Part shown: in pieces, positions 1 to 13,572 of the stretch
How positions within the stretch are numbered: position 1 is the first letter of the stretch
Layout of the letters: each line of letters starts with the position of its first letter
Assembly (NCBI GenBank): GCA_026874595.1
Contig: CM049317.1
Location: 59,614,618 to 59,678,617, forward strand
Source: Sipunculus nudus
Lineage: Eukaryota > Annelida > Sipuncula > Golfingiida > Sipunculidae
Reading direction: 5' to 3'
Length of the DNA stretch: 64,000 nt
Program-made: the position numbers and the translations under genes
The notes under the pieces: generated by a model
The model's database searches: none
Told to the model about the DNA's origin: nothing
What the model saw: only the letters and a program-made list of their open reading frames with translations

Positions 1-1737
1 TAGAAATCTCCCTAAAAATCCAAAGGTGACCTGGAATTGCCCTACTTTCCAAATTTATCTGCAGATTATTGGCGGATGACTCTGAAAAACCCGGGGGCAT
101 TGCACTTCAAGTAAAACTAATGAATTGTATGCCTAGGAATCATCACATCGTGGTACCACAGCATAAATTAAAGAAAACCTATTTCTTGCAAATAGGTTAA
201 ATAAAATGTTCAGTACTGTTAATGTGATAGGCCCTTCGCCTTTTTAGTGATATATGTGGCATGTCTTGCTGACGTCAAATCAATTTAGCTCCTTTTTTAG
301 GTTACTTGTGACCAACTGTAAAAGTATAACATGCACATTTTATTTAACTTATTAGCAAGATTAATATTTTTTCTGAAAAAAGGCAGATTATTTGTTTGAT
401 TGAAAACGTGAGAGAATTCGCTGAAGAGGTCAGAGACAAGTAACATGACAGGCGCTGATGCTGTTAAATATCAACGTCGCCCATGCCTTAAGAGTTATAC
501 AGAGGAACAGAGGCTGCGGGTGCGACAAGACTGAATAGGAATTGCTAAATAAGTTCATCAGAGACTACCTAACTTTGGAGAATCATTGACAATGGTCAGC
601 TTTACAACCCTCTGTAAAAATTTGTTTTCCACTGATGGATCTAAAAGGGTCATTTTTTTTTGTGTAAGCCCTGAACACTTATATGCTTCCTGGTACTGAT
701 AACTTAATTTGCTAGGTCTGTTCGGAGTATTGTTAAGGTTAAATGACATATTCTCACTTATGCATTACCACGACTTGTGCATTTCCAGTTTGATGTATTT
801 TTTGCATGATATAAGTTAATTAGTGTCTTAATATCTTTTATCTGACAAAAGACACTTCCATGCTTCTTCAATCTGTGTCTTACTGAGATGAAAATTATTT
901 ACTTCCCAATGGACATTGGACACCAAGAACATATGTGGATCAGGAGGTGACTGGATCCTCAGGGAGTACATGTGAGATCCTTTTGCCCGAGGATTATGGC
1001 TGATTTTAGGCAATGGAAAGAAACGTCTTTGGACGCAATGTTTTAAAAAAAGCTAATCACTGAGAACATGGAACAGACGAGTCGAATGGTAATAGACTTT
1101 GATCTCTGTGCTGGCTATAACCGGCTTCAATTCCAAGAACAGCTATGAGAATAGGTGATAGTGACCCTTTCCAGTTCAGTAGTTTCTCCGGGTCCTCTGG
1201 CCCTATAGATTAATAAAAGCAGCCAACTCTACCATGGGGAGTGCCTAGCATACATTATAATAACAATTTGCACATTCCATGTAAAGTAATAAAGTTACAA
1301 TCTATCAAATTCTAAACTTTATTGAATTACATTTAGATATCACATTCAACACTTTCTGCTTTTCTGTTTTGACTGGTGCAAATGAGGTCATATAGCACGG
1401 AAGTTAGAGGTAAAGCCTGTTAGGCGGACTTTGCATCTCGCCTTCTTGCTGTCCTTATACTTGGGTTGCAAGTCTTTATTTTTGCATTATTAACATGTTG
1501 ATAATCAGTGGCTTTATTGCAGTACTCGTGAACAATACTGTATTTATTGTTATAACCTGCACCACATCCTGAACAGTCAGCACTGCCACGATTACTTCAA
1601 CAATCATTTCATCCACAACTAAAATATAAGACATCTAATTCCTTTTGTTCCCTTGTAACAAATAGACATGTGAACCACGTTTTCAGGATAGTTCCCTATA
1701 AAACCCTAAACTAATTGGTAAAACATAAACACCAAGA
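1..1737. other. Gene-free AT-rich stretch
   Basis: I see no ORF, splice-consistent exon, RNA gene or clear repeat here. The open frames are short and of no recognisable composition. Confidence 0.4.
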
Positions 1738-2196
1738 GTGTCAATGACTGATGGCCTTTTTGTTTTCAGCATTGATCATGTACCATTATGGGTTGGCCAT
1801 CATGAGATAGATCATGAGATAGATAAGATATGTATCAAGCAATATATTATGTCAAATCAAAATGTTAGATTCTTGGAAGGAACCACAATTGGCAACTTTA
1901 TTGTGTTCTGCTACAGGAGTGTCTGCCTATTCCTGTGTACTGGTACTCTGGTTTTGTATATATCCCATGCATGCTGTACTGGTAATTTAATGCCATATTA
2001 CCCAGATAATGTATTACATGGACTGACAGTATATGCGGAAAACCGCAACCAAGACCTAATGTATTTTGCTGGTTTTATCCAGAGCGATGTGTGTCGACTT
2101 ATAGAACCACGTGTGGAAATATTGATGCAAGACCAAGAATGTGGGTATTTCACACGGATATTTTTAAATAAAAAACAAACCGTATATCTGAGCTAA
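1738..2196 (+). CDS. Hypothetical 152-codon ORF, possibly an exon remnant
   Basis: This open frame runs 152 codons from ATG to TAA in DNA where stop codons should occur about every 15 codons, so its length is mildly unexpected. The predicted protein has a hydrophobic middle (around residues 55-80, FIVFCYRSVCLFLCTGTLVL) that could be a membrane segment, and several cysteines. I do not recognise a family. No promoter-like sequence, Kozak context or partner exon is evident, although AATAAA lies inside its 3' end (about 2,167). It may be a chance ORF, an exon of an undetected gene or part of a decayed repeat. Confidence 0.2.
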   Translation: MSMTDGLFVFSIDHVPLWVGHHEIDHEIDKICIKQYIMSNQNVRFLEGTTIGNFIVFCYRSVCLFLCTGTLVLYISHACCTGNLMPYYPDNVLHGLTVYAENRNQDLMYFAGFIQSDVCRLIEPRVEILMQDQECGYFTRIFLNKKQTVYLS

Positions 2197-5100
2197 CCGT
2201 ATAGCCTTATTGTACTGTCTAAAAATTAAGTAATAGCCACATACCAGTAATTCTCTAGTTAATGCATTAAATTTGCTGTGATTTTATGCTCTATGTATGT
2301 CGACTGAGGATTGTGTTCGTCTATAGGGTCTATTCACAAGTGTTTAATACCTCCCTATGCTAAGCACATAGATAAGAAGTGTCTCAGGTTACCATGATGG
2401 AAGAAAAACAATGATATTTAATGAAACGTGTCTGTTTTACCCCAGATTTTCATGGTAAGGAGAAAACTATTGTTTTCTCAATCTTGAAACCTATTCCATT
2501 GGATTCCTTGACCACAAAAATATATATTTTGACACAAAAATTGTCATTATAGCTGTAACAGAAGCAAACATATGAGGTTTGGAGTATTTCGGCGGCCATT
2601 TTGAATAATTTGCATATAATTTACATTCTAAGGGAAATCTTACTTGTGTCTTTGGATAAATTTATTCCTATGACTCTATAGTACCTCTATGCCAAAGGGG
2701 ACCTTTGCATCATGACTTGAAGTCAACAGCGTATTTTATGCACTTAACCCACCCACTAATAATATTATAGCGTCTGGAATCCTATAATATTATAGGTCTT
2801 GGGATGCTCGTTCAAGATCACCCAAGGCCCTCCTGTTAGCCCTCCCCCTATATTATTATCACTACCGTGCAGGGCCTTAGGAGCTGGGGATAAGTGCAGC
2901 TTATCTACCCATGCTTAAATAGCTACCACCAGATGCGACCTATAGTACATCAGCCAGAGGGTTCATCGGTACCAAACAGGTGACAATTACTATCAATGAT
3001 TTTTTTAAAAGTGTATGTGTGTAGATAAAAAATGCCTGATAGCAGTATGAAAGTGGTAGCTTTCTGTAAAATATCAGCCTGTTTTGAAATGTACTTGCAC
3101 CGAAATTGCAATTTTGCAAGACAGTTATATAAAACTATTTTTTAGTTATAACATTTAATGTAATTCCTGTTTTGAAACAAGTTTGATGTCAGTTGATAAT
3201 AGACATTTATAGCTTTCATCTGGTGTGTCATTCATGTATATAGCTTTCCAAATTCTAAAGAAATGATTACTTTTCTTCACCCTGTATCATAGCAATTTGT
3301 ATAATTATAGCTAATTTATCAAAAACACAAGGTTTATTTCTGATAAGATCAACCGTGACCAGTTTGGTTTTATAAAGTCAATAATAAAGTCTGAAGTCTT
3401 TTAGCTGAAAAAAACATGTCTGGCACCCAACTACGATTTGTGGATTTGGGCGTGGTCAGCGAAAGGTGTTATTCCGTTCTTCAGTTAGCCGGTATATGTC
3501 CCATTGCCACCAACTGTCTGAAGAAAACATTAATGCCTGGTTGATGTTTTTGAGTACTTTTGTGTCGCATACCCACGCCCTTTTTGAATTCTGATTGGTA
3601 AATCCTCCCAATTATTCGACGTGACTGCTATCGGGGGCCGATGTATAGACTAAAACTCGGATGTCGCAAGCCGAATGTCACACATGACATGATTGCAGTC
3701 ACGGGTACTCGGCTAGTTGTTTGAATATATGTTTTTTGCATGTCTCCGGTTGAAAAAAAAGGACGACAAGTCATTTAATGCTATATTTTTATATGTATGT
3801 TTATGTTATATTGGTGCCTAAGTCACTTGTGATCGTGCAAGCTAGGCCGCCGTATCTGCACTTCTGCCCAAATTCGCTTTCTAATATGAAATATATGAGC
3901 ATTCGGCTGAGAGAGGGCTATGTTCTCTGCTGAAATGTTTCAATGTAAATATTCTATCAAAATTAACATATAAAATCAAGGCAAGAGCAGTAAATGTACC
4001 TACAACATTTTGCTTGGGTGGCACCATAAATAAATGATAGATATTGCAGTTTGCCTTTGTGTCAGGACTAAATGTGAAGCAGAGCTGTAAATTATTCATT
4101 CTGAGTTGCCTATGTTTCATACTGTTAACATTTCTGACAGGAGAGAGATTTCTAAATAAATATTATTTTCTATAACGGAAACCAGATGTTTATTTGAACC
4201 GTGGGGCAAACAGTGTTTTAACGAGAATATGAACCGGTTTGCTGTAAAGCCAGTAAGTGCAATAACTCATCTTGTTCCGGTTTTATGTTTTACAAAAGTC
4301 CAGTAAATGCTAGTGATAAGCCCAAATAAATAAAATCATTTGTTGAAGTTGAACAAATCTAATTTAATTCTAACCTGCTTTGACACAGAAGTTCAGGGAT
4401 TATGTTTCAAACAAGACCCTAGCAGTCCAGTGTCAACCAACTTTACCGGATTGGAAGACATACATGGTTCGCCTTGGGCTATGTACTTGCACCAGAGAGT
4501 GCCATTAAGATAATTTTGTTTTAATCTTTAAAATGCAATTTTTCACTGAACTGTCAAAACACCATGTGTCCCTGTCATTCCCTAGGTTTGAGGGAGATCA
4601 TGTTAATCACTGACTGTTCTACTGACCGAACAAATATAATATCAATGGGGTTTATGGTTTTGCCTTAAGAGAATATCATATCTCGCTTAGTAAGATATAA
4701 TTGTAACTGTTAGATCACAAAATGTAGATACAAATTCTAAAACAGTTTTTTTTTTCATATTATTTTCTTTTATTTAAACATTTCAGTAGAAACACACATG
4801 ATAATAAACATGAAAGTAACTGAATTGTCATTCTCCTGGTGATTTCTATTTTAATTCCTTGCAAGTGCTAACTTTCTTATGAATTGATTTGGCAAGGTAG
4901 CCAGGCTTGAAATAACTATAAGATATAATAGGCTTATAAAAGCCCCGGTGATAATCCAAAATAAAAATGACGAAATGATTTTCATATTCCACTTGGTGTT
5001 ATCTTTCCAACCATGCAAAACAGAACTCATCAGATTTTATGTTTTTCTGGCAGAAAGCGATTGCATATTTATATGTTTATGAATTTATAAACTGATATTG

Positions 5101-6559
5101 CTTATTTTCCTTTTAACTAACATTGAACATTACTTAGATTTATTTTGGAATATGGAAGTTTAAAATACACAAGGCGTTGTAAAATAATTTAACAAACAAT
5201 TCTTTAAAGAGTCTTTATCACACAGCGAAAATTCACGCTGAATATAAGTACATGTTCAAAGTACATGTTTACATAAGTAAACATATTCTATATCTTTAAT
5301 ACATAATTACCTGATACCTCTTCTGTTTATTTTAAATGTTTAACTTAACTAAGTGCCCCGCTGGTCATAATGCTCAGCTGAATCTATATTGGTCAGTGAT
5401 CTAATTCTTATCGACCAAGGAGAGTTTAAGAGAACCTGTATACACAACGTCTGAACATCCCAGGACTAGCGATTACGAATTGTGCCTTGATATATATCAC
5501 ACTGGTAATTGCAGTCTGTTATTCACAAAAAGAAAAAAAAGTCTTACTTTTTTGCATTGTTAAAAAAATTCGAGAATAATGATGGAACAATAGAGAGTTA
5601 ACTAAGAAATACCATTTCAGGTCTAGTCCATTATAATCGGTAAGCTACATATAGATTATTTTATTTTTCCATTGAGAAAAAAAACTGGAAATGTACCGGT
5701 TTTGTTCGCACAAGAAAGGTAAACCTAAATGGTGTCATCTTTAGTTTATATACTCGTAAAAGTCACATGATCAAGGTTTGGTAAAGCACATTACAAATCG
5801 TAGGTAAAATCAAAAATGAAATACAACAATAAGCGAATATAAGTGTATGCTATCCCTCACATAAAAGCTATTTCTTTTTATTTCCTGACTTGCATAGGAA
5901 GAACTGAAAAAGATCATTCTGACTCAAGTCAATGTAAGTGGCGATACTTGCAACTAACGCTGACATACCAGTCATGGGATCAATATTCTGGGTACTGGTT
6001 ATAACATTATGAATACAAATACTTGAGATCAGCAAAGTTAAAATAGAGTAGAGACAAATCTTATAATAATTCAGCACACCTCATACTTATTTATCATCTC
6101 CAATGAATAAGCCATGGAACGAAATGAGTTATATTTTTTGGCTTGCACAAGTTAGGACAACCTATAGCTTACAAACAAAATACCAGTCCAGTGATCAATA
6201 TTACTACAGAACTTGGGGATGGCAGTTGCGGCAGTTCCCGCTGTATTCGGTTACCGAAATAACGTTATATCTGTTGACGTATTCTATATATGGAGTATTT
6301 TTCTTAAGGGTGAGGCAGAAGCGGGGGGGGGGGGTCTGCCCCCCCCTTTCCATTATGAATATATGTACTTAATTCCCTTATTTCAGATATCCAAATTCTT
6401 TATCCTATTTTTTCCCCATTATAATTTTCATTTTTTGTTTCATTTGTATTCAGTTGCACATTCTATTTTCTTCTGATAAATGAGATACTCTTTATAATGT
6501 TTAAATTAAATACAAAAGATTCTTTGGTTTATTGATATAGGCCTTACAATGAATAAAGA
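2197..6559. other. Gene-free AT-rich stretch with decayed repeats
   Basis: No supported gene. At about 2,480-2,640 there is a fragment related to the 150-bp repeat family at 26.2-26.7 kb (TTGGATTCCTTGACCACAAA followed later by GGCGGCCATTTTG). A G-run then C-run palindrome sits at 6,330-6,350. The ORFs around 3,881-4,120 and 6,103-6,476 have no recognisable features. Confidence 0.4.
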
Positions 6560-7870
6560 TTTTATTTTCCTTCTGTTTACTTTCTTCTGGTATCCCAAAG
6601 ATTATGTTCTTCTGTAATAACATCTGGTGATATTTTATATGCAATGCAGACGTCTTGCCAAAATCTCTTTACAGTATCACATTTAAAAATAATGAATGTC
6701 TCATATCTCCCATTTCTCGATTGCATATTCTACATTTTGGTTTATAAGTGATTCCTAAATTATGTAGTTTTTTAGGTATAGAATATTATACAATATTTTA
6801 TTTTGGATTTAATAAATTTTGTTTTCCTTACACAGGTTAAATCAATTGGAATAGAGATTACTCCGTTCTTCTTCCAAAATATTATATTTAAGGATATGTT
6901 TTAATTTTCTTTCAGAAATTGTTCTTAGCGTGCTTGTAAAAAAGTAATAAACCTTTTTTGAAGTAACATTCTCCATGACGGCAGAACCCTGTACTATTTT
7001 ACAAATATGCATATCAAGAATAACTGTGCCTAGATCATTACAGATCTCTCGTATAGGATGACTGTACAATAACCTGACCTGTTTAATCACGGATCTATAT
7101 ACTAAATAGTCTCTTTGTTTTGCACCATTAGCTAGCCAGTAATCAAACGTTTTTACGGGACAGTCATCTTTAAATATCTGATTTACAAAGATCAATCCGC
7201 TTTGAAATTAAGATTTACAGAATATAGGTCTTCCTTCATTGATATAGATTTATTATTCCAAATAGGTACGGATTCCTTTAAGATAATCAATGGTGAAGTA
7301 ACAGTGTAGCAAAACTGTTAAGCCTTCATACCTGACACTAAAAACTATTAATGAAAATTTCCAATCTTTATCTGTATTACCCGGGAATCTCTTGATTCAC
7401 ATAATGTGTTGTCCTATAACATAATTATCAATGTGTGGCATATCAAATATTAATTGCTATATTTTTTAAACAAAATATGAAGGTACATGTTGACAGTGGA
7501 TCGCTATGCCGAACGCCCCTTCCTATTTTAAAATACCCTGCAGATTGACCATTATTCATTATACATGCCTGACCATCTTTATATAATAATCCAACCCATT
7601 TTAAGAATGAAGGACCAAAATTTAAAGTTTTTATTGTTGCATTAATAAAGTTCTATAGCCAAGACTGATAGGGGTCATACCTATTTTCCTTTAAATTAAA
7701 AAAAAATCTCTTTGAAATAATAAAAAATTAGAGGCAAACAAAATCCTTGTAGACCCTGGGCTATTTTCTTATATTCCTTGCTAGAATGTAAATCGACGGG
7801 CAAACATACCCTTGTGTTTATCTCGATAAAAAAATGATCGATCCCAGTTGATCTGATGCAGAGATGAAAT
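6560..7870 (-). pseudogene. L1-like LINE ORF2 fragment (RT end and C-terminal region)
   Basis: Read on the minus strand, short frames spell pieces of an L1-type reverse transcriptase in the right order. A thumb-proximal block ends in GYFKIGRGVRHSDPLS (about 7,495-7,560), close to the GxGVRQGDPLS block of L1 enzymes. Next comes an open 117-codon piece at 6,842-7,195 containing KTFDYWLANGAKQRDYLVYR. After that is LGITYKPKCRICNREMGDMRH (about 6,700-6,770), a C-terminal CxxC-type segment that L1 ORF2 proteins carry. The pieces are in different frames and separated by stops, so it cannot make a working protein. The 5' part (endonuclease and the YxDD block) is absent or unrecognisable. L1-like assignment is from these motifs only. 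Confidence 0.7.
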
Positions 7871-10015
7871 ATTTTTTACGTGTTAGTGTATTTGTTTCCT
7901 TTTGTTTAACATACTGACATTTGCATTTTATTCTATGAACACCATTTACTACTCCATGTACCTCTCAAGATTTTTGGTGTTTGGCTTTATCTACAAATAC
8001 AGTTTTCCCCAGTAGTCAACGTGTGGCATCCCGAGTTCACCTGATGTGGATTAACTGTGCACGTTCAAAGGAAGGCAAGGGCCAGATACGGTTATATGAG
8101 GAACACCTGAATGTGTGGGTGATTTCTAAAAACGTCCTCCTCCAACCCATACCTTTATTTGAATTTTAAATACATGCATAACGATTCGCAAATTCCTTGA
8201 ACAAACCCCTTGCATATCAAATATTTTGGGCCTTAACAATTTAATTTTTATTTTTACTAATTTTAATGGCAATATACAGCTGGCTAACGAGCAAAGCAAT
8301 ATGTAAAGTTGGCTGAAACTCAATAAAAAAGCAGCAAAATCCGAGACTGTACGCAAGGGAAGACTTTATTTGCCAAATAATAAATTAAACACGCAAAGGA
8401 AATGGAATATTAGTAGTAAATTGTTATGAACATATATATTTTAATAGTTTATTCTCATCCTTTCATTTACATACAAAACAACGAATTTGCAGACATAGCG
8501 TGTTAGAGAAAAACTTTAACACAATAGCCAAGGGCAATAAATAGAGTCGTCGCTGAAATATTTAAAACAAAAGAAATATTGAGCAGTCGTTTGTCTGATA
8601 GCTCCACCCTAAAATTCCTTCATGGCATTTATTCGAATGATAAACTTTGTTTTCAAACTAAGGTCAGTTTAGACCTTTCAGAGTGTAATATATAGCACTT
8701 GATGATTTTTCATACATGCCTATCATCCCAACTCAGACACATGCAAATATGGATTATGTAAAAGGTTGTTCCAGTCAGTGGTCGATACGTTGCCTGTGTG
8801 AAACTTGACCCCGACAGCTGTAGAGAAAGATAATACTATGGGTAAAAATTATTGTTGGAAGATATGATGAAACATCATATAAACTTGTGGGTAACGCTCA
8901 TATAAAATATTCTGTATTTATAGCAAAAAAATGTATGATATATATCTTCACTTTTATTATATTTCTAATCAAAATACGAAATAACTTTGTGACCCTGCTT
9001 ATATGAATTTACCTTTTTATCATTTTTAGATTGTTATTCATCGGAAGAACTTTACAAAACAGAGAATAAAATACAGATTTTTTTTATGAGGGGGAGGGGT
9101 GTAATCGAAGACGGTGACCTCCCAAGCTGCTTATCCTGATGCCATGATCAATAGCTTTCCCAATAACTTTTTGTATAACAGCATAATCAATATAATTTCC
9201 AGGAGAGTTTTGATGACTGACACATCTATTCAAGATTTAGTAATTAAATAGTCATATAAAGAAATAATTTATCCTGTAGCGGTTCTACTTCATGTCCTGG
9301 TTGAATCGCTGAACACGATTTTTACATAAACATATATCCAAACCGTACTGAAATGCGTCGCTGAATCAATCCAGTATCGCAGATAAAGAAAAAAGATGCA
9401 AAAAAAAAGTTTTTATTTTAGTCGCAAATAACTGTGATACTGTGTGACTCATCGGCTAGAAATCATGTTTTGTCACTCAGTTAGTATATGTTTTCTTTCT
9501 TAGCAGCCAGAACATTATTATTATAAGTTAAAATAAACTATATAAAGTCTTCATGACTTAATTCCAAATTTCTATAAAAAGCTTAAGACCACTGTTTATT
9601 GGTAAATATCCTCACTGTTGAATATAGCCCGCGACTGCAGACAGATTTCTATATGTGTCACCATGACTTTCACTTTAAATTATTTTTCCACGAAGATTAG
9701 CCCATGCCAGTCATCTGTTATTCGTCCAGTGAATGTTTACCAATTAATGCAATCATTAGACAGTTATGTCACTACAATATTTTGGTCAGTTTCTTGCTTT
9801 ACAATTAACACAACCACATAGAGAATCGTCTGCAACCAAATATAACATATTTATCAACACTAGAGCATTTAAATATCATTTGTTACAGATTCCCCCAGAT
9901 TTGTAAGTGCGTCTGTGTGTTTTATTTATATAAACACCATACAATAATATGCTTTGATTTAATTGCCAGTGAATCTTGGTTTCAAATACAAGCTTGAAAA
10001 GATATACAAACGGTA
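7871..10015. other. Gene-free AT-rich stretch
   Basis: No gene, RNA or structured repeat that I can support lies between the LINE fragment and the start of duplication copy A. Confidence 0.4.
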
Positions 10016-10865
10016 TAAGTCGGCTGAGACTAATATCATTGGTAATGTCAGACAATAAACCTCCACCGTTTCAGGAGTTAGCGATAAATGCAACCGAGTG
10101 ATTCTATTTAAACTAAAAACACCCAATGGTCCAGTAATACATTCATGTTTGATGACTAACATATAATGATAGAAATCGCCTTTTTTACTCATCGTGGCAG
10201 ATACCTATACAGCTATTTTGAATGTTTCAGTATGCCTGTTACCTCTAAATGTAAAATGTTTGTTCAGGCTTTTTTCGATAGCCACAGCTCGCCAGGAAAC
10301 GGTATTATTATAGCCAAATATCCGCTATTCATGGAGCTTATCCTGCATTGAAAAAAAGCGGCCATTTATTACCCGTAACCAAAAACTGTTATTAAAATGT
10401 GTTAAGGACACTATGGGGAACACACAAAAAATCCTTTAATTACCCTTATTTCGTGATTCAGATTAATGAAAGCATTACCTTAATACCCAAAAATACGCGT
10501 TTGAATTGTACCTTCACAGGGAAAGAAATTAATTAGGAAAAAGATTGTTGGCTTGAGTACGTAGCACTTGACACAAAAAATAACTCTAAAGCCTAAGAAT
10601 ACCTTGTTTTTATTGACGGAAAAACACTTTACCCGTTTTGTTTGGTTTCACCTTAAAAATATCATTGAAAATTAAAATATAGGGTTGCATCCACATTCAC
10701 TTTTCCATCAGGGTTTGGTTGATTGGTCTAGCATGGATGCCTGATTAATATCAAGCAGTAACCACAACGGTGAAAAATCGACCATGGCTGTCCCCATTTT
10801 TCGATTTGACCAAAGAAATTACTTTAAAAATAAAAATTTAAGATCAATTTCAGTCATCCACGTTT

Positions 10866-11715
10866 TTAGCTCAACTGACTGAAAGTCATCTGAGCTATAG
10901 CGATCACCCTTTGTCCGGCGTCCGTCCGTCTGGCCATCCGGCCGTCCGGTCGTTCGTTAACAGAGCACAAATCGTAACCGTTGGACCTGGTATCTTCTCA
11001 CTTGACATCCAGGGAGGTCCATGAAAAATCTCCTAAGAAACCAGAAATTAGGTCTCTGTTACCCATATCCTTTGGCCATGGGGCTCCGAAGTACCCCCTA
11101 GAATAATGCAAAATTTGATACAAAAGCTCAAGTATCTGAATAACTACTGCATTGATCACCAGGATTTTTTGCATGAATATTGATCATTGGATTTCAATCA
11201 CTTCCTGCAGACTGATGGCGCCACCTGTATTTCATCTAATTTTTATGATTTTTTTTTTTCTCTTTTTTCAGATCTGCTATGAAACTGTCATCTGTTAACA
11301 GGGCCCAAATCGTAACCACGGGACCTGGATTTTTCAAACTTAATATTCAGGGAATTCCATGAAAACTTTCCTTGACAATCTGAAATTAGGTCTCTGTTAC
11401 TTATATCTTTCGAGCTATGGGGCTCCGAGGTACCCCCCAGAATAATGCCAAATTTTATACAAAAGCTCAAGTATCTGAATAACTACTACATTGATTACCA
11501 TGATTATTTGCATGAATATTGATCATGGGATGTCCCATCAGTTCCCGCAAACTGGTGGCGCCACCTGTATTTTTTCCAATATTTACGATTTTTCCCCCTT
11601 TTTAGACCTGCAATGAAACTGTCATCTGTTAACTCATGATTTGTTTGCACTCTTTTTGCTCATTGTTCAACATTCCTTGAATTCAGCTGAGCGTCATGGC
11701 CCATGAACCACTAGT
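10866..11715 (+). repeat. Dimeric CGTCCGTCCG repeat element inserted in copy A
   Basis: This segment is absent from the equivalent place in copy B (about 41,495). It opens with TAGCTCAACTGACTGAAAGT and a run of CGTCCGTC, and closes near TTCAGCTGAGCGTCATGG. GCTCAACTGA at the left and TCAGCTGAGC at the right form an imperfect 10-bp terminal inverted repeat. The core is a head-to-tail pair of units of about 338 and 334 bp (10,959-11,296 and 11,297-11,630), both starting AACAG.GC.CAAATCGTAACC and ending GAAACTGTCATCTGTT. A diverged relative of the CGTCCGTCCG and CCGTTAGACCT part is at about 29,155-29,350. It encodes no protein and looks non-autonomous. Confidence 0.7.
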
Positions 11716-11816
11716 TTGTTTATTCCATGGCTGACAAAACTAGCATTAAGGCCAGCTATTACCAAGTTAGAAAAAATTAAACTTTTGCTGGCTGACTATA
11801 AACAATCTGGCTCACT

Positions 11817-11935
11817 GACGGGGGGGGGGATCCAGGATTAGGAAAAGGAAAAGGGGGGTCCAACCCAGGAGGACCAATTAAAATCCATAAGAGAGGTCCC
11901 TTAGGTCCGGAAAAGGGGGTGCAAGTCAAAATAGT
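11817..11935 (+). repeat. GGATCCAGG MITE-like remnant (copy A)
   Basis: A G-run followed by GATCCAGGATTAGGAAAAGG, then GGTCCAACCCAGGAGGACCAA. This is one of a dispersed family, with other copies at 41,602-41,804, 53,961-54,030 and 59,409-59,603. It occupies the same position as the 41,602 copy relative to the duplicated flanks, so it was present before the duplication. Confidence 0.55.
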
Positions 11936-12436
11936 TGTCGGAAACTCTTAAAATAGGTTGCGTCTGTTGATATTGTGTACACATCAAGTCGCATGTCAAC
12001 GCGAATAATAAGTATACCGACAGTAAATGTAATAAGCGTCTTTTATTCTTAGGGGGTCCTGACATCCTGAATTAAATGGAATTTTACACAAGTCATCTAC
12101 TAACTTTATGTCCTTGTCCGAAAATTAATTTGCAGAATGGAAATGACAGGTGTAACAGTGTAAGAAGTTCTTGATCAATAAATGATCCACCGGATCAAGT
12201 ATAGACAACATGCTTATTAAAATCACTCTGGCGCTACACAGATAATATCCTATGCACCGTAGTTAATCGAAATATTGGCATATAACACCTGGATAAAGAG
12301 GGAGGGAATTTGGATCCTATGACTTTTCTCTTAATGAATGTCTTTGATAAAGTTTATAATCAAATACCCTAATCATAAATCTCATATTAGTTCTCGCTCA
12401 GGCATGGTATTATTTTCTTATACATATGCGTGGTAA

Positions 12437-12478
12437 CCCCAAGGTGCGGTTGGGTTAATGCCCAAAGTGCAGTTGGAT
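12437..12478 (+). repeat. Two-copy 23-bp direct repeat
   Basis: CCCAAGGTGCGGTTGGGTTA is followed by a second copy with three changes. The pair is also present in copy B at about 43,371-43,416, where the two units are nearly identical. Confidence 0.5.
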
Positions 12479-13260
12479 AAAATTATATGGGTGTACCTGA
12501 AAACACTCATTTCACATTATGAAAGGCGATCGGGCAGTGAGCTTGAGAAGTGACTGAACCAAGGCGCTGAATTCCTGTGAAGAGTCACGCAATGTATGTA
12601 TTTCGACGTAGACTTATACTTAAGCCTCTCCGGCGTCTTACAGTTTCTCATTTGGGTTTAACCATAATTTCTTATGTTAATTGACTAATGTTCAGCTTGT
12701 GTTAGCACTAAAAACATCCATTCTTCATTAACAATGTCATTTACAAATACTGCTGACAGTTCTGCAGCCGATTTTCAGAAAGTTCGAAAATTTGCTGCAT
12801 CCCATGCGGTTCTTCTTAGGGACTTTTCCCCCCTGGTGAAGTGACTCCCACGAACATTATTGATTTAATCTCTATGTTAACCCCTGAAACAGAATTAAGT
12901 AAACAGATCTTAGATGTGATCGTCTTGTCTGGAAAAGAGTTAACAGGAAACATATCTGGTAGGCAAATTTTATCTATAAAACCATTACCGGTTAACATGA
13001 CTGCAATCAGTGGGATAACCTTTACTCATCCTTATATACTAAAGTCGTTCAATATATTTAATTCTGTTTATAGTTTTATTGCTTTAATTTAGGTGAAACT
13101 AACGATAAAAGAAAGCTGAACCCAAGGAATTTAATTTGCTTTAAAGGTTGCATAAAGGAAAAAAATGCACCGTTCCGCAGCTTTAAATATGATGTCTTGT
13201 ATTTAAATTGATGTATATCATTCTCTAAGCATTTTTTGTTTAAACCGACATGACAGCAAA

Positions 13261-13572
13261 TAGTCAAGCAGATCCGTGTAACAATTGTGGGTTTTGTGGA
13301 AAAAGCATGAAGTTTGGCACACTTGTAGAGTTTTCTGTACTGAAAATTATTAGATATGGAGCCAATCGCAAAAATTCAAAATGGCCGCCTTTTTCCAAGA
13401 TGGCAGACATGAGTCATTAAAAATCCCTAATAAATAATTAAAAAATCAGATTTGATGATATATGCCTGAATTTTTGCACTAATGTGGAGATTTTAATGAA
13501 GAAAAATACAAGATGTGTAAACAATTGAAAAAAATTCAAAATTTTCCAAGATGGCGGACACGAATTATGGCA
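13261..13572 (+). repeat. Left terminal inverted repeat
   Basis: Matches the reverse complement of 19,483-19,804. It contains GTGGGTTTTGTGGAAAAAGC, then GGAGCCAATCGC, then CAAAATGGCCGCC, CCAAGATGGCAGACAT and, about 160 bp further in, CCAAGATGGCGGACA. Small indels separate it from its partner, including 15 bp missing after GATCCGTG. Confidence 0.88.

Noticed and set aside
6103-6476. Overlapping plus ORFs spanning the G-run/C-run at 6,330
   Set aside because: Their middle is homopolymer (Gly/Pro), and they overlap each other in different frames.
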